Assembly: GCF_022879595.1 (NCBI RefSeq) | Contig: NZ_CP084266.1 | Coordinates: forward strand, 1,178,001 to 1,242,000 | Source: Caballeronia sp. Lep1P3 | GTDB taxonomy: Bacteria; Pseudomonadota; Gammaproteobacteria; Burkholderiales; Burkholderiaceae | Length of the DNA stretch: 64,000 nucleotides | Direction of reading: 5' to 3' | Part shown: in pieces, positions 26,273 to 38,013 of the stretch | How the letters are laid out: each line of letters starts with the position of its first letter | Numbering within the stretch: the stretch's first letter is position 1 | The notes under the pieces: model-generated | What the model was told of the DNA's origin: nothing | Database searches by the model: none | What the model saw: only the letters and a program-made list of their open reading frames with translations | Program-made: the position numbers and the translations under genes

Positions 26273-27651
26273 CGGGCCGGCTTGCCGAGCCGAGCCTTCA
26301 CCGCGTGCTCGAAGGCATTGCGCCGTCCGCCGATCAAACGCCCTTCACCTGGGAAGTGCGCGAAATAGGGCTGCAAGTCGCGGGTCTCATGACCGCCGAC
26401 ATGATCCGCCGCCGCGTTATGGTGCCGCTTACCGAAGGCACGAGCCGCATGATCGTGCCGGGACGATGCCGGGGCGATCTCGATGCGCTCACCGCGCATT
26501 ACGGCGTGACAGTGGAGCGCGGCCCCGAGGAAGTGAAGGACTTGCCGCAGTTCTTTGGGCGCGAGGCGCGGCATATCGACCTGTCGCGCTACGAGACGGA
26601 GATCTTCGCGGAGATCGTCGATGCACCGCGCCTCGATCTCGATGGCATCGCGGCTCGCGCGCGCGCGTATGCGAGCCAGGGCGCGGACGTCATCGATATT
26701 GGCTGCCTGCCGGAGACGCCGTTCCCGCACTTGGAAGACGCCGTCGCGATGCTGAAGGAACAGGGCTATCGCGTGAGCGTGGATTCGATGCTCGCGGACG
26801 AACTCGTGCGCGGCGCGCGCGCGGGCGCGGATTATCTGATGAGCCTCAACGCCGATACGTTATGGATAACTGACGAATGCAGCGCAACGCCGATACTCGT
26901 GCCGCGCGCACCGCACGACATGGCATCGCTCGACGCGGCCATCGACGCGATGCAGAAGCGCAATCGCCCGTTCCTCGCCGATCCGATTCTCGATCCGATT
27001 CCGTTCGGGCTTGCGGCATCCATCGCCCGCTATGTCGCGCTGCGCGAACGCCATGCCGATGTGCCGATCATGATGGGCATCGGCAACGTTACCGAACTGA
27101 CCGAAGCGGATACGAGCGGCATCAACGCGGTGTTGCTCGGCATGGCGGCCGAATTGCGCGTGGCGGCCGTGCTCACCACATCGGTGAGCCTGCATGCACG
27201 CCGCGCCGTGCGCGAAGCCGATGTCGCGCGACGCGTGATGCACGCCGCGCGCGAAACGCAGACGCTTCCAAAAGGCATGACGGGCGATCTGTCCGCGCTG
27301 CATGCGAAGCAGCCGTTTCCCTATAGCGCCGATGAAATCGATGCGCTCGCCGCCGCCGTGCGCGATCCGAACTTCCGCGTGCAGGTGTCGGCGCAAGGCA
27401 TTCATGTCTATAACCGCGAGGGACATCGCATTGCCACCGATCCGTTCGCGCTTTATCCGCAACTCAGGCTCGAAGCCGACGGCGGCCATGCGTTCTACAT
27501 GGGCGTGCAACTCGCGCGCGCGGAGATAGCGTGGCAACTCGGCAAGCGCTTCGATCAGGATCAGCCGCTCGACTGGGGTTGCGAGGTGGATCGTCCCGAC
27601 GAAGACCTTGCCGCATGGTGCGCGCCGGGCGCGACGATGAAAAAGCGCTGA
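26251..27651 (+). CDS. Dihydropteroate-synthase-like protein of H4MPT synthesis (DUF6513 type)
   Basis: A 466-aa protein. An N-terminal domain of about 125 residues (MEHIVFLTGRLAEPSL) precedes a TIM-barrel pterin-binding domain with GADVIDIGCLPETPF, YRVSVDSMLADELVRGARAGADYLMSLN and VPIMMGIGNVTEL. The size and fusion match archaeal DHPS-like proteins rather than folate FolP. It likely joins the pterin diphosphate to the ribofuranosylaminobenzene phosphate made by MptG. Its TGA abuts the convergent stop of the next gene (tgatca). Confidence 0.75.
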   Translation: MEHIVFLTGRLAEPSLHRVLEGIAPSADQTPFTWEVREIGLQVAGLMTADMIRRRVMVPLTEGTSRMIVPGRCRGDLDALTAHYGVTVERGPEEVKDLPQFFGREARHIDLSRYETEIFAEIVDAPRLDLDGIAARARAYASQGADVIDIGCLPETPFPHLEDAVAMLKEQGYRVSVDSMLADELVRGARAGADYLMSLNADTLWITDECSATPILVPRAPHDMASLDAAIDAMQKRNRPFLADPILDPIPFGLAASIARYVALRERHADVPIMMGIGNVTELTEADTSGINAVLLGMAAELRVAAVLTTSVSLHARRAVREADVARRVMHAARETQTLPKGMTGDLSALHAKQPFPYSADEIDALAAAVRDPNFRVQVSAQGIHVYNREGHRIATDPFALYPQLRLEADGGHAFYMGVQLARAEIAWQLGKRFDQDQPLDWGCEVDRPDEDLAAWCAPGATMKKR

Positions 27652-28203
27652 TCAGCGGTGCTTCCACTTGATCGAGCATCCGAGCGCCGGATACTGCGGA
27701 TCATGCGTTGCGCTTCCATGCGCTATCGCGCGCATCGCCTCCAGCATGTCGCGGCGAGCATCCGGCAACGGCTCCTTGCGCGATGCATCGACGCGGCCAC
27801 GGTAACAGAGCCGCAAGTCCGCGTCGAAGCCGAAGCATTCGGGCGTGCATGCCGCGCCGTATGCGCGGGCCGCTTGCTGCGTATCGTCGCAAAGATAGGG
27901 GAACGGCAAGCGCCATGCGTTCGCCTGCTCGATCATGCGCTCGAAGGTATCGTCGGTGTAGACGCTCGCGTCATTCGAGTTGATGCCCGCGACGTTCACG
28001 CCCATTTCAATGAGCGCGCATGCGTCGCGTATCAAACCGGGCATCGCCGCCTTCACGTAGGGGCAGTGATTGCACATGAACGCGATGACGAGCCCATTCT
28101 TGCCTTTGAGCGCGTCGAGCGTGTAGCGCTTGCCGTCCGTTGCCAGCAGCGAGAAAGCGCTCGCCGATGCGCCGAGTTCGCCGGGTGGTGATTGAGTCGG
28201 CAT
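27652..28203 (-). CDS. Thioredoxin-fold protein (AhpC/TSA-like) with CxxC
   Basis: A 183-aa protein lacking a signal peptide, with a thioredoxin fold and the motif CNHCPYVKAAMP near residue 44; further cysteines lie in LCDD, CTPECFGF and LGCSIKW. It resembles the AhpC/TSA-like redoxins with a CxHCPYV site. It lies 33 bases downstream of fba and may be the last gene of the cbb operon, acting in redox control, though this is inferred from position only. Confidence 0.75.
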   Translation of the reverse strand: MPTQSPPGELGASASAFSLLATDGKRYTLDALKGKNGLVIAFMCNHCPYVKAAMPGLIRDACALIEMGVNVAGINSNDASVYTDDTFERMIEQANAWRLPFPYLCDDTQQAARAYGAACTPECFGFDADLRLCYRGRVDASRKEPLPDARRDMLEAMRAIAHGSATHDPQYPALGCSIKWKHR

Positions 28204-28236
28204 GAGCGCTCCCGTATGGCTATGGCTCTGCTTGCG

Positions 28237-29274
28237 TCATTGATACCGCAGCGCCATCTTCTCCATCGAAAGCGGTCTGATCTTGTCCGCCTGCCCCGCG
28301 CTGCCGAAGGCGTGGAACCGCTCGATGCATAGATCGCGCGCTGCCGCGATCGCCGCCTTGAGCGCGTGTCGCGGATCGAATTCCGATTTGGCCGACGCCA
28401 TCGCGCGACGCATGGCGCCGCTCATCGCGAGACGAATGTCGGTGTCGATGTTCACCTTGCGCACGCCGTTCGCGATGCCGCGCCGAATCTCTTCCACCGG
28501 CACGCCGAACGTCGACGGAATCTCGCCGCCATGTTCGCGGATCACATCGAGCCATTCCTGCGGCACGGACGACGATCCATGCATCACGAGATGCGTGTCC
28601 GGAATGCGCGCATGAATCTGTGCGATGCGGTCGATGGCGAGAATATCGCCCGTCGGCTCGCGGCTGAACTTGTATGCGCCGTGCGACGTGCCGATGGCAA
28701 TGGCAAGCGCATCGATGCCGGTCGCTTCGACGAACGCGCGCGCTTCGTCGGGATCGGTCAGCAAGCGTTCGTGTGCAAGCGTGCCGTGCGCGCCTACGCC
28801 GTCTTCGTCACCCGCGCGGCCTGTCTCGAGCGAGCCGAGGCAGCCTAGTTCGGCCTCCACCGACACGCCGACCGCATGCGCCGCGTCCACCACGCGGCGG
28901 CTCACGTCCACGTTGTATTCGTAATCGGCGGGCGTCTTCTGGTCGGGCATGAGCGAGCCGTCCATCATGACCGACGTAAAGCCCGAGCGGATAGCCTGCT
29001 GACACACGGCGGGGCTTGCGCCGTGATCCTGATGCAACACCACGGGAATATCCGGATGCGATTCGACTGCCGCGAGCACCAGGTGGCGAAGATACGGCTC
29101 CCCCGCATACTTGCGCGCGCCCGCCGACGCCTGAAGAATCACCGGGCTATTCGAGGCTTCCGCGGCCTGCATGATCGCGTGGACCTGCTCCATGTTGTTC
29201 ACGTTGAATGCGGGCACGCCGTAGTCATGCTCCGCCGCGTGGTCCAGCAATTGCCTCAGTGCGATCAATGGCAT
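28237..29274 (-). CDS. cbbA: Class II fructose-1,6/sedoheptulose-1,7-bisphosphate aldolase
   Basis: A 345-aa zinc-dependent aldolase. It shows [12 protein letters not shown] near residue 75 (zinc histidine), [37 protein letters not shown] and VMHGSSSVP. It makes fructose and sedoheptulose bisphosphates in the Calvin cycle. It lies 10 bases after the transketolase gene in cbbLSXFPTA. Confidence 0.95.
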   Translation of the reverse strand: MPLIALRQLLDHAAEHDYGVPAFNVNNMEQVHAIMQAAEASNSPVILQASAGARKYAGEPYLRHLVLAAVESHPDIPVVLHQDHGASPAVCQQAIRSGFTSVMMDGSLMPDQKTPADYEYNVDVSRRVVDAAHAVGVSVEAELGCLGSLETGRAGDEDGVGAHGTLAHERLLTDPDEARAFVEATGIDALAIAIGTSHGAYKFSREPTGDILAIDRIAQIHARIPDTHLVMHGSSSVPQEWLDVIREHGGEIPSTFGVPVEEIRRGIANGVRKVNIDTDIRLAMSGAMRRAMASAKSEFDPRHALKAAIAAARDLCIERFHAFGSAGQADKIRPLSMEKMALRYQ

Positions 29275-29284
29275 TGTCGTTCTC

Positions 29285-31342
29285 CTAACTATTATGGTGA
29301 ATTCGAACCACGCGCCGCGCCTCTTCCACGAGCGCCTCTTGCGTCACGCCGAAGTGCGCGTACAGATCTTCAGCGGGCGCCGATTCGCCGAACCGGTCGA
29401 TGCCGACAACGCCGCCCTTCAATCCGACGTACTGCCGCCAGAACGATGTGACGCCCGCCTCTATCGCCACGCGCGGCACGCCTTCCGGCAAGACGCGCTC
29501 GCGCCACGCGTGGCATTGACGGTCGAACACGGTGGAGGACGGCATCGACACGACGCGCGCAAGAATGCCTTCGCGCGTGAGCCGTTCGGCCGCCTGCATC
29601 GCGAGCGCGACCTCCGATCCGGTCGCGATCAACACGACACGCCGCGCATCGCGCTCACATGCTCCCGGCCAATCCACGAGCACGTACCCGCCGCGCTCGA
29701 TGCCGTCTATCTGCGCCTCGTCGCGCTCGACAAACGGCACGCTCTGGCGCGACAGAAGCAGGCACGAGGGCCGGTCGCGGTCGATTGCGCTGATCCACGC
29801 CTGCGCGGTTTCGACGGCATCGCACGGACGCCAGACGTCGAGGCCGGGGATCATGCGCAAGCTCGCCGCATGCTCGATGGGCTGATGCGTCGGACCGTCT
29901 TCGCCGAGGCCGATGGAATCGTGCGTGAAGACGAATACCGTGCGCGTCTTCATCAGCGCGGCCATGCGCAACGCATTGCGCGCATAGTCGGAAAATGTGA
30001 GGAACGTGCCGCCAAACGGCAGATAGCCGCGATGCAGCGCGATGCCGTTCATCATCGCGCTCATGCCGAACTCGCGTACGCCGTAGTGAATGTAGTTCGC
30101 TTTACCCGACGATGCACTCACGTCCACCGCGTCTTTCCAGCGCGTGAGATTCGATCCCGTTAGATCCGCCGATCCGCCGAGCAGTTCGGGCAAGACGCGT
30201 GCAAGCGCTTCTATGGCGAGTTGCGATGCCTTGCGCGTCGCAACGCTTTGCCGCGCGCGATTCGTTTCGCGCAGGAGCGCATGTGCCGCATCGCGCCAGT
30301 TCGCGGGCAGCGCACCGCGCGTGCGTCGCTCGAACTCAGCCGCCTGCGCGGGATACGCTCGCCGATACGCGTCCATGCGGCGCATCCAGTCTTTCTGCGC
30401 GGTCTGGCCCTGGTCTCGCGCGTTCCAAAGTTCACGAATGTGCGCGGGAATATCGAACGGCGCATGCGGCCAGTCGAGCGAGCGACGCGTTGCCTGCACT
30501 TCGCTCGCGCCGAGCGGCGCGCCGTGGACGTCATGCGTGCCGGCCATCGAAGGCGAGCCGTGGCCGATGGTCGTCTTGCAACAGATGAGCGTCGGACGAT
30601 CCGACCTACGCGCACGCTCGATCGCTTCGTCTATTGATTCGACATCCTGACCATCTACCGGCGCGATCACGTTCCATCCATATGATGTGAAGCGTTGAGG
30701 CGTGTCGTCGGTGAACCAGCCTTGCACATGACCATCGATGGAGATGCCGTTATCGTCATACAGCACGATGAGCTTGTTGAGCCGCAGCGTTCCCGCGAGC
30801 GACGCCGCCTCGTGCGACACGCCCTCCATCAGACAGCCATCGCCGACGAACGCATACGTCCGATGATCGACGATCTCATGCCCCGGCCGATTGAACTCCC
30901 GCGCGAGCAGCGTTTCCGCGAGCGCCATGCCCACCGCGTTCGCGAAGCCTTGTCCAAGCGGTCCGGTCGTGGTTTCGACGCCGGGCGTCAAGCCCGCTTC
31001 CGGATGTCCCGGCGTCCTGCTTCCGAACTGACGGAAGCGCCGAAGCTCGTCCATCGCCAAGTCATAGCCCGTGAGATGCAGAAGCGCATACAGCAGCATC
31101 GAGCCATGTCCGTTCGACAGCACGAAGCGATCGCGGTCCGGCCAGTCTGGATCGGCGGGATTGTGCTTGAGATGCCGCGTCCACAGCGCGACCGCGATTT
31201 CGGCCATGCCCATCGGCATGCCGGGATGACCCGAGTTCGCGCGCTGCACCGCATCCACTGCGAGCATGCGCAACGCGTTGGCCATCTGCCGCGTATCGGG
31301 CGATCGAAATGTCCTCGGCAAAGCATCGGCAACGGCATTCAT
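29285..31342 (-). CDS. cbbT: Transketolase of the Calvin cycle
   Basis: A 685-aa thiamine diphosphate enzyme with [15 protein letters not shown] near residue 35, [20 protein letters not shown] near residue 165 (ThDP/metal site) and [17 protein letters not shown] near residue 475. It interconverts C2 units between sugar phosphates to regenerate ribulose 5-phosphate. It is spaced 41 bases from prk and 10 bases from fba. Confidence 0.96.
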   Translation of the reverse strand: MNAVADALPRTFRSPDTRQMANALRMLAVDAVQRANSGHPGMPMGMAEIAVALWTRHLKHNPADPDWPDRDRFVLSNGHGSMLLYALLHLTGYDLAMDELRRFRQFGSRTPGHPEAGLTPGVETTTGPLGQGFANAVGMALAETLLAREFNRPGHEIVDHRTYAFVGDGCLMEGVSHEAASLAGTLRLNKLIVLYDDNGISIDGHVQGWFTDDTPQRFTSYGWNVIAPVDGQDVESIDEAIERARRSDRPTLICCKTTIGHGSPSMAGTHDVHGAPLGASEVQATRRSLDWPHAPFDIPAHIRELWNARDQGQTAQKDWMRRMDAYRRAYPAQAAEFERRTRGALPANWRDAAHALLRETNRARQSVATRKASQLAIEALARVLPELLGGSADLTGSNLTRWKDAVDVSASSGKANYIHYGVREFGMSAMMNGIALHRGYLPFGGTFLTFSDYARNALRMAALMKTRTVFVFTHDSIGLGEDGPTHQPIEHAASLRMIPGLDVWRPCDAVETAQAWISAIDRDRPSCLLLSRQSVPFVERDEAQIDGIERGGYVLVDWPGACERDARRVVLIATGSEVALAMQAAERLTREGILARVVSMPSSTVFDRQCHAWRERVLPEGVPRVAIEAGVTSFWRQYVGLKGGVVGIDRFGESAPAEDLYAHFGVTQEALVEEARRVVRIHHNS

Positions 31343-31383
31343 GAATGCCTCCTTGTCTGCAATGAGAAATCGGTACTAGCGGC

Positions 31384-32256
31384 TCAGGCGCGCGCGCGGC
31401 GGTCGCGTAGTTGAAGGATCATCGGCGTGAAGATGAGCTGCATCGCAAGACCCATCTTTCCGCCGGGAACCACGATCACGTTCGGGCGCGACATGAACGA
31501 GTCGTGCAGCATCGTCAGCAGATACGGAAAGTCGATACCTCTCGGCTTCGCGAAACGAATCACGACGAAGCTCTCGTCGGGCTGAGGAATCTCGCGCGCA
31601 GTGAACGGGTTCGATGTATCCACGGTCGGCACGCGCTGGAAGTTCACATGCGTGCGAGAGAACTGCGGGCAGATGTAGTTCACGTAATCGGGCATGCGGC
31701 GCAGAATCGTATCCACCACCGCTTCATGCGAATAGCCGCGCATCGTCTGATCGCGGTGCAGCTTCTGAATCCATTCGAGATTGATGATCGGCACCACGCC
31801 GACGAGCAAGTCCGCATGACGCGCGATATCCACCTTCTCCGTGACGGCGCCACCGTGAAGGCCTTCGTAGAAGATCATGTCGGTATCCGGCGCGATATCC
31901 TCCCACGGCGTGAACGTGCCCGCGTCCTGCCTGTAATGCGCGGCCTCCGTCTCATCGTGAACGTAGCGGCGAAACTGGCCGCGTCCGCTTTCGCCATAGG
32001 TCGCAAAGAGCTGCGCGAGCTCTTCGAGCAGGTTCGCTTCAGGGCCGAAGTGGCTGAAATTGTGCTGACCGTCGCGCTCGCTTTGCTTCATCGCTTCGCG
32101 CATGCCGAGCCGGTCATAGCGATGAAATGCGTCGCCTTCGACGATCTGCGCGTTGATGCGCTCGCGCCTGAAGATGTGCGTGAAGCTCTTCATGACGGTG
32201 GTCGTACCCGCGCCGCTCGAACCGGTCACGGCGATGATCGGATGCTTGATGGACAT
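31384..32256 (-). CDS. cbbP: Phosphoribulokinase
   Basis: A 290-aa enzyme of the proteobacterial type with P-loop GSSGAGTTTVMK near residue 12 and EGDAFHRYDR near residue 40. It phosphorylates ribulose 5-phosphate to ribulose 1,5-bisphosphate, the substrate of CbbLS. It lies 30 bases downstream of fbp. Together with cbbLS it shows that CO2 fixation by the Calvin cycle is encoded here. Confidence 0.96.
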   Translation of the reverse strand: MSIKHPIIAVTGSSGAGTTTVMKSFTHIFRRERINAQIVEGDAFHRYDRLGMREAMKQSERDGQHNFSHFGPEANLLEELAQLFATYGESGRGQFRRYVHDETEAAHYRQDAGTFTPWEDIAPDTDMIFYEGLHGGAVTEKVDIARHADLLVGVVPIINLEWIQKLHRDQTMRGYSHEAVVDTILRRMPDYVNYICPQFSRTHVNFQRVPTVDTSNPFTAREIPQPDESFVVIRFAKPRGIDFPYLLTMLHDSFMSRPNVIVVPGGKMGLAMQLIFTPMILQLRDRRARA

Positions 32257-32286
32257 GCGCGTCTCCCTGTGTCGTTATCTTCGAAC

Positions 32287-33381
32287 TCATGCGGACGTCT
32301 CGGGTAGAAAGAGCGAGCGTTCGTTGAAGAGCGGCGACGTGAAAGGCTTGTCCTCGCCGCGGTCGTATTCGCCGTGATACCGCTGGATGCGCGCGACTTC
32401 GTTGCACGAGCCGAGTATCACCGGCACGCGCTGATGCAGCGCGCGCGGCATCACATCGAGAATGCGCTCGCGTCCGGTGATCGAAAGCCCGCCCGCCTGT
32501 TCGACGACGAAACTCATCGGACTCGCTTCGTAGAGCATTCGCAGCCGGCCTTCCATCGATGGCGTCCTGAAGTCGCGCGGATACATGAACACGCCGCCGC
32601 GCATGAGGATGCGATGCACTTCCGCGACCATCGACGCGATCCATCGCATGTTGAAGTCCTGCGCGCGGCATCCTGTGCGGCCGTCCTTGCATTCCTGAAC
32701 GTAGCGGCGCACGGGCGGTTCCCAGAAGCGTTCGTTGGATACATTGATTGCGAATTCGCACGAGTCTTCGGGGATGCGGATATCCGAATGCGTCAGTACG
32801 AAGTTGCCGACATCGCGTTCGAGCGTAAAGCCATGCGCGCCATTGCCGACGGTCAGCACGAGCATTGTCGAAGGACCGTAGATGGCGTAGCCCGCCGCGA
32901 CCTGTTCGCATCCGCGGCGAAGGAATTCGCCTTCGTCCGGCGCATCCTGCCGGGCGCCACTTCTTTTGAGCACCGAGAAAATCGAGCCGACGACGCCATT
33001 GATATCGATGTTCGATGATCCATCGAGCGGGTCGAAGGCAAGCAGATAATCGCCGCGTGGATAAGGCTCGGGGACGGCATAAACTCCTTCCATTTCTTCC
33101 GACACCATGCCCGCCAGCAGGCCGTCCCATTCGCAGTGTTGCAGGAAGATTTCGTTCGCCACGAGGTCGGGCTTCTTCTGCTCTTCGCCATGCGTATTGA
33201 CGCTGTGCGCCGAGCCGTGCTGACCGCCGAGTGCGCCGCGCGTGAGCGCCGCCGCGATCGTCTTCACCGATGCCGCGACATCGACGAGCAAGGCCGACAA
33301 GCCGCTTGCCGCATGCGGGCCGGGCTTGCGATCGAGCGTATCGATCAGGAACTTCGACAACGTCGTGCGTCCGTCCTGCAT
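32287..33381 (-). CDS. cbbF: Class I fructose-1,6-bisphosphatase
   Basis: A 364-aa enzyme with the metal-binding FDPLDGSSNIDINGVVGSIFSV near residue 122 and the GGVFMYPRDFRTPSMEGRLRMLYEA substrate segment. The ATG at 33381 (MQDGRTTLSKFL) starts at the family N-terminus, while a long upstream frame is antisense-like extension through cbbX. It supplies sugar phosphate for the cycle and may accept sedoheptulose bisphosphate. The gap to cbbX is 11 bases. Confidence 0.94.
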   Translation of the reverse strand: MQDGRTTLSKFLIDTLDRKPGPHAASGLSALLVDVAASVKTIAAALTRGALGGQHGSAHSVNTHGEEQKKPDLVANEIFLQHCEWDGLLAGMVSEEMEGVYAVPEPYPRGDYLLAFDPLDGSSNIDINGVVGSIFSVLKRSGARQDAPDEGEFLRRGCEQVAAGYAIYGPSTMLVLTVGNGAHGFTLERDVGNFVLTHSDIRIPEDSCEFAINVSNERFWEPPVRRYVQECKDGRTGCRAQDFNMRWIASMVAEVHRILMRGGVFMYPRDFRTPSMEGRLRMLYEASPMSFVVEQAGGLSITGRERILDVMPRALHQRVPVILGSCNEVARIQRYHGEYDRGEDKPFTSPLFNERSLFLPETSA

Positions 33382-33392
33382 GGCGCCCTCCT

Positions 33393-34298
33393 TCACGATG
33401 GCGATTCGGTGAACACGCGGCTTGCGCGTATGTCGCATTGATCGAGCAGCATCAGTGCGTTGATGTCGGCGGGGCCGCTGCCGCGTTCGGCTGCCGCAAA
33501 AAGCCGGTTCGCCTGACGAAGACGCGCGCGGTCCAGCGCATTGCGCACCGAGCGAGCATTGGCGAAGTTCGGCTGATGGATGCGCCGCTCGAGATACTCT
33601 TCGAACGCGCGGCGCGCATCGTCGTCGAAGCGATAGTGCATGTCCGCGAGCATGTGTTCGGCAATCTTCAGCAACTCGTGCGGCGCGTAATCCGGAAAGA
33701 CGATGTGATGTGCAATGCGCGAACGAAAGCCCGGATTGCTGCGAAAGAACGTCTCCATGCGCGACTCGTAACCCGCAAGAATCACAACGAGATCGTCGCG
33801 CTGGTTCTCCATCGTCTGAAGCAGAATTTCGATGGCCTCTTGCCCATAGTCGCGCTCGTTCTCCGGGCGATACAGGTAGTACGCTTCGTCGATGAAAAGC
33901 ACGCCGCCCATCGCGCGCTTGAGCACTTCGCGCGTCTTCGGCGCGGTATGGCCGATGTACTGGCCGACCAGATCGTCGCGCGTGACGGACACGAGTTGAT
34001 TGCGCCGAATGTAGCCGAGCCGGTTCAGCACTTGCGCCATGCGCAGCGCGACCGTCGTCTTGCCCGTGCCGGGATTGCCCGAGAAACACATGTGCAAGGT
34101 CGGTGCGCCGCTCGCCATGCCGAGCGTTTCGCGCGCGCGTTCCACCAGCAGATGCGCGGCGATTTCGCGGATGCGCGTCTTGACTGGCGCGAGGCCTATG
34201 AGATCGCGGTCCAGTTCGGCAAGCACTTCGCCGATGCGCGATTCGCGATAAAGCGCCATCAGGTCAGCGGCTTCTTCGATCGTGGCTTCTTCGGTCAT
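33393..34298 (-). CDS. cbbX: CbbX, red-type RuBisCO activase
   Basis: A 301-aa AAA+ ATPase with Walker [17 protein letters not shown] near residue 74, Walker [14 protein letters not shown] near residue 132 and the conserved [19 protein letters not shown] region. CbbX removes inhibitory sugar phosphates from form IC RuBisCO by pulling on the CbbL tail. Its presence directly after cbbLS agrees with the red-type enzyme. Confidence 0.96.
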   Translation of the reverse strand: MTEEATIEEAADLMALYRESRIGEVLAELDRDLIGLAPVKTRIREIAAHLLVERARETLGMASGAPTLHMCFSGNPGTGKTTVALRMAQVLNRLGYIRRNQLVSVTRDDLVGQYIGHTAPKTREVLKRAMGGVLFIDEAYYLYRPENERDYGQEAIEILLQTMENQRDDLVVILAGYESRMETFFRSNPGFRSRIAHHIVFPDYAPHELLKIAEHMLADMHYRFDDDARRAFEEYLERRIHQPNFANARSVRNALDRARLRQANRLFAAAERGSGPADINALMLLDQCDIRASRVFTESPS

Positions 34299-34313
34299 GT
34301 TACGGGTTCCTGA

Positions 34314-34730
34314 TTAATACCGCTCGCCCGCCGGACGATCGGTGGCATAGGTACGAATGCCATAGCGTTGCACGCGGCTCTTTTCATCGTGACGCTGCAA
34401 GCGGAAGCCTTGTTCGTCGGGCGGCCGGTTGACGATGAACGAGAGCCGCATCGTCTCGAAGCCGCGCACCGAATCGAACGCATTCACCTTGATGTAAAGG
34501 CGCGGATAGGTCTTTCGGCAAGCGTTCACTTCCATCATGACGCCGGCCGCATCGTGCAGGTCGAACATCGGAAGGCCCCACATGTCCCAGTACGTGTTGC
34601 GCGGATGCGGGTCGTCGGTGAATTCGACCGAGCAGGCCCATCCCTGATTCAGCGCGTAGTCGATCTGCGCGCGGATTTCCTCATCGCTCAAAGGCGGAAG
34701 AAAAGAGAACGTTCCCTGTGTGATGTGCAT
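34314..34730 (-). CDS. cbbS: RuBisCO small subunit, form IC
   Basis: A 138-aa subunit beginning [19 protein letters not shown] with a C-terminal extension of the red type ([20 protein letters not shown] in two parts), which forms the beta-barrel seen in form IC/ID enzymes. It lies 18 bases after cbbL. Confidence 0.96.
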   Translation of the reverse strand: MHITQGTFSFLPPLSDEEIRAQIDYALNQGWACSVEFTDDPHPRNTYWDMWGLPMFDLHDAAGVMMEVNACRKTYPRLYIKVNAFDSVRGFETMRLSFIVNRPPDEQGFRLQRHDEKSRVQRYGIRTYATDRPAGERY

Positions 34731-34748
34731 GTCGGTTCCTTTGACCGT

Positions 34749-36371
<1,623 letters not shown>

Positions 36372-36393
36372 TCACGAATTTCTTGCGCGAGCC

Positions 36394-36407
36394 TAAGCGA
36401 TCGCTTA
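36394..36407. promoter_or_regulatory. Perfect palindrome, candidate CbbR operator
   Basis: The 14-mer taagcgatcgctta equals its own reverse complement. It lies 146 bases upstream of the cbbL ATG. LysR regulators such as CbbR bind AT-ended inverted repeats in cbb promoters. The assignment is inference. Confidence 0.45.
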
Positions 36408-36484
36408 TTCACCGTCACGCGCGCAGGCGGGACACTTTGCTGCGTTTCCGTCACAGTGCTTGCGTGCGAAGCGTGCCGACGCTT

Positions 36485-36499
36485 TGGCATGGCGCTTGC
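36485..36499 (+). promoter_or_regulatory. Sigma-54 (-24/-12) promoter of pqqA
   Basis: The 15-mer TGGCATGgcgcTTGC, preceded by TT, matches the consensus TGGCACG-N4-TTGC with a single C-to-T change. It lies 92 bases before the pqqA ATG. Confidence 0.7.
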
Positions 36500-36590
36500 G
36501 TCTTTTAGCCGGCGCGCGGTCCGTGTGACGGATCGCGACGTCCGCATCGAACGCTTCATTTCAATCGTTCATCACCCAAGGAGAGACCTC

Positions 36591-36665
36591 ATGCAATGGA
36601 CCACGCCGAGCTTCACCGACATGCGTTTCGGCTTTGAAATCACGATGTATATCGCCACGCGCTGA
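36591..36665 (+). CDS. pqqA: PqqA, PQQ precursor peptide
   Basis: A 24-residue peptide, MQWTTPSFTDMRFGFEITMY plus IATR. Glu16 and Tyr20, spaced E-x3-Y, are the residues that PqqE cross-links to build pyrroloquinoline quinone. AAGGAGAG lies about seven bases upstream of the ATG. The gene stands apart from pqqBCDE, which lie 12 kb downstream, and is followed by a perfect hairpin. Confidence 0.97.
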   Translation: MQWTTPSFTDMRFGFEITMYIATR

Positions 36666-36680
36666 AGAAGCGCATGCATC

Positions 36681-36708
36681 CCGCGCGAAGCGACCCTGCT
36701 TCGCGCGG
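36681..36708 (+). terminator. Hairpin after pqqA (attenuator or stabiliser)
   Basis: A perfect 11-base stem, ccgcgcgaagc and its complement, surrounds a 6-base loop, 16 bases after the pqqA stop. No T run follows, so partial read-through into the DUF447 gene is likely. This would keep pqqA message in excess, as often seen for this gene. Confidence 0.75.
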
Positions 36709-36715
36709 ACCGGAC

Positions 36716-37300
36716 ATGATCTACGAGACCATCGTCACCACCGCGGATCGCGACGGCACGCCGCATATCGCGCCAATGGGCGTGCGCTTCGAGGAAGGGT
36801 TTGCGATCCTCGCGCCGTTTCGCCCGTCGGCGACGCTCGATAACGTGATCGCGACGAAGAGCGCCGTCATCAACTTCACGACGGACGTGCGCGTTTTCGC
36901 GGGCTGCGTGACGGGCATCGAGCGTGACTGGCCGACGCGCGCCGCGAGCGTCGTGGCAGGCGTGCGGCTCGCGGACACGCTCGCGCATACGGAGCTGCGT
37001 CTCGACGAACTCTTCGACGACGAGACGCGTCCCGTATTGCGCATGGCGTGCGTGCATCGCGAAACGCATGCGCCGTTTGGCGGCTTCAACCGCGCGCAAG
37101 CGGCAGTCGTCGAAGGCGCGATTCTCGTGAGCCGTCTTTTCATGTTGCCGCCGGAAAAGGTGGATAGCGAGATCGACTACTTGCGCATTGCCATCGAGAA
37201 GACGGCGGGCGATGCGGAGCGCATCGCATGGAGCTGGTTGTTGCAGGCAATCGAACGGCACCGCATGACCCATCTCTCCGATCCTGGAATCTCCCGATGA
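36716..37300 (+). CDS. DUF447 protein of the H4MPT/methanofuran cluster
   Basis: A 194-aa protein with a split-barrel flavin-binding appearance: MIYETIVTTADRDGTPHIAPMGVRF at the start and NFTTDVRVFAGCVTG near residue 55. DUF447 proteins occur in archaea and in bacterial H4MPT clusters; their reaction is not known to me. The ATG at 36716 is preferred over 36674, because the earlier start would place the hairpin inside the coding region. It overlaps mfnB by 4 bases. Confidence 0.72.
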   Translation: MIYETIVTTADRDGTPHIAPMGVRFEEGFAILAPFRPSATLDNVIATKSAVINFTTDVRVFAGCVTGIERDWPTRAASVVAGVRLADTLAHTELRLDELFDDETRPVLRMACVHRETHAPFGGFNRAQAAVVEGAILVSRLFMLPPEKVDSEIDYLRIAIEKTAGDAERIAWSWLLQAIERHRMTHLSDPGISR

Positions 37301-38013
37301 CCGCATTGCTCGCGAGCGTCCGCTCAGCCGACGAAGCATTCGATGCCGCGAAAGCCGGCGCCGAACTGATCGACCTCAAGGAACCGCACGCGGGCGCGTT
37401 AGGCGGCGTGGCTTTCGACGATATCGCGCGGATCGTGCGCGCGTTGCGCGCGCAGTATGCGATACGGCCGATCAGCGCGACCATCGGCGACCTGCCCAAC
37501 GATGCGCTCGACGACATAACGCATCGCGTGCTGCAAGTCGCATCGAGCGGCGTCGATTACGTGAAAGTGGGCGTCGCGCCCGGACCGGCGGCCGCCGCAT
37601 GCCTGCGTCATCTTGCGAGCCTGCCCGCGACGGTCGTGCCCGTGCTGTTATCGGACGATGGCGTCGATCGCGAGGTGGCCGCGCTCGCCGCGCAATTGGG
37701 CTTCGTCGGCATCGTGTTCGATACGGCGGCGAAGAACGGCCGCACGCTGTTCGATTGCGTCGATGTCGCGACGCTTGCGGCATGCATCGGACAAGCGCGT
37801 TCGCGCGGCGCGATGACGGCGCTCGCAGGCTCGCTCGGCTGGTCCGATCTCGAACGCATCCGCGCGCTCGCGCCCGATATCGCGGGCTTCAGAGGCGCGC
37901 TATGCGACGAACGCGATGGACGCACGGGCAGGCTCGACCCGCTGCGCGTGCAGAAGTGGGCGCGCGCGCTGCATGGCGGGCGCGAGATTGACGGCGATAC
38001 GGCTCACGCCTGA
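37297..38013 (+). CDS. mfnB: MfnB-like (5-formylfuran-3-yl)methyl phosphate synthase
   Basis: A 238-aa TIM-barrel protein with LLASVRSADEAFDAAKAGAELIDLKEPHAGALGG at the start (read in two parts; the Lys of IDLKEP is catalytic in the family) and VDYVKVGVAP near residue 88. MfnB makes the furan ring of methanofuran from two glyceraldehyde 3-phosphates. It ends with a 10-base tail overlap with the convergent mfnE-like gene. Confidence 0.87.
   Translation: MTALLASVRSADEAFDAAKAGAELIDLKEPHAGALGGVAFDDIARIVRALRAQYAIRPISATIGDLPNDALDDITHRVLQVASSGVDYVKVGVAPGPAAAACLRHLASLPATVVPVLLSDDGVDREVAALAAQLGFVGIVFDTAAKNGRTLFDCVDVATLAACIGQARSRGAMTALAGSLGWSDLERIRALAPDIAGFRGALCDERDGRTGRLDPLRVQKWARALHGGREIDGDTAHA

Noticed and set aside
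32287..34089. 600-codon frame suggesting an N-terminally extended fructose bisphosphatase
   Set aside because: The extra 235 codons lie over cbbX in another frame; the family start MQDGRTTLSKF is at 33381.
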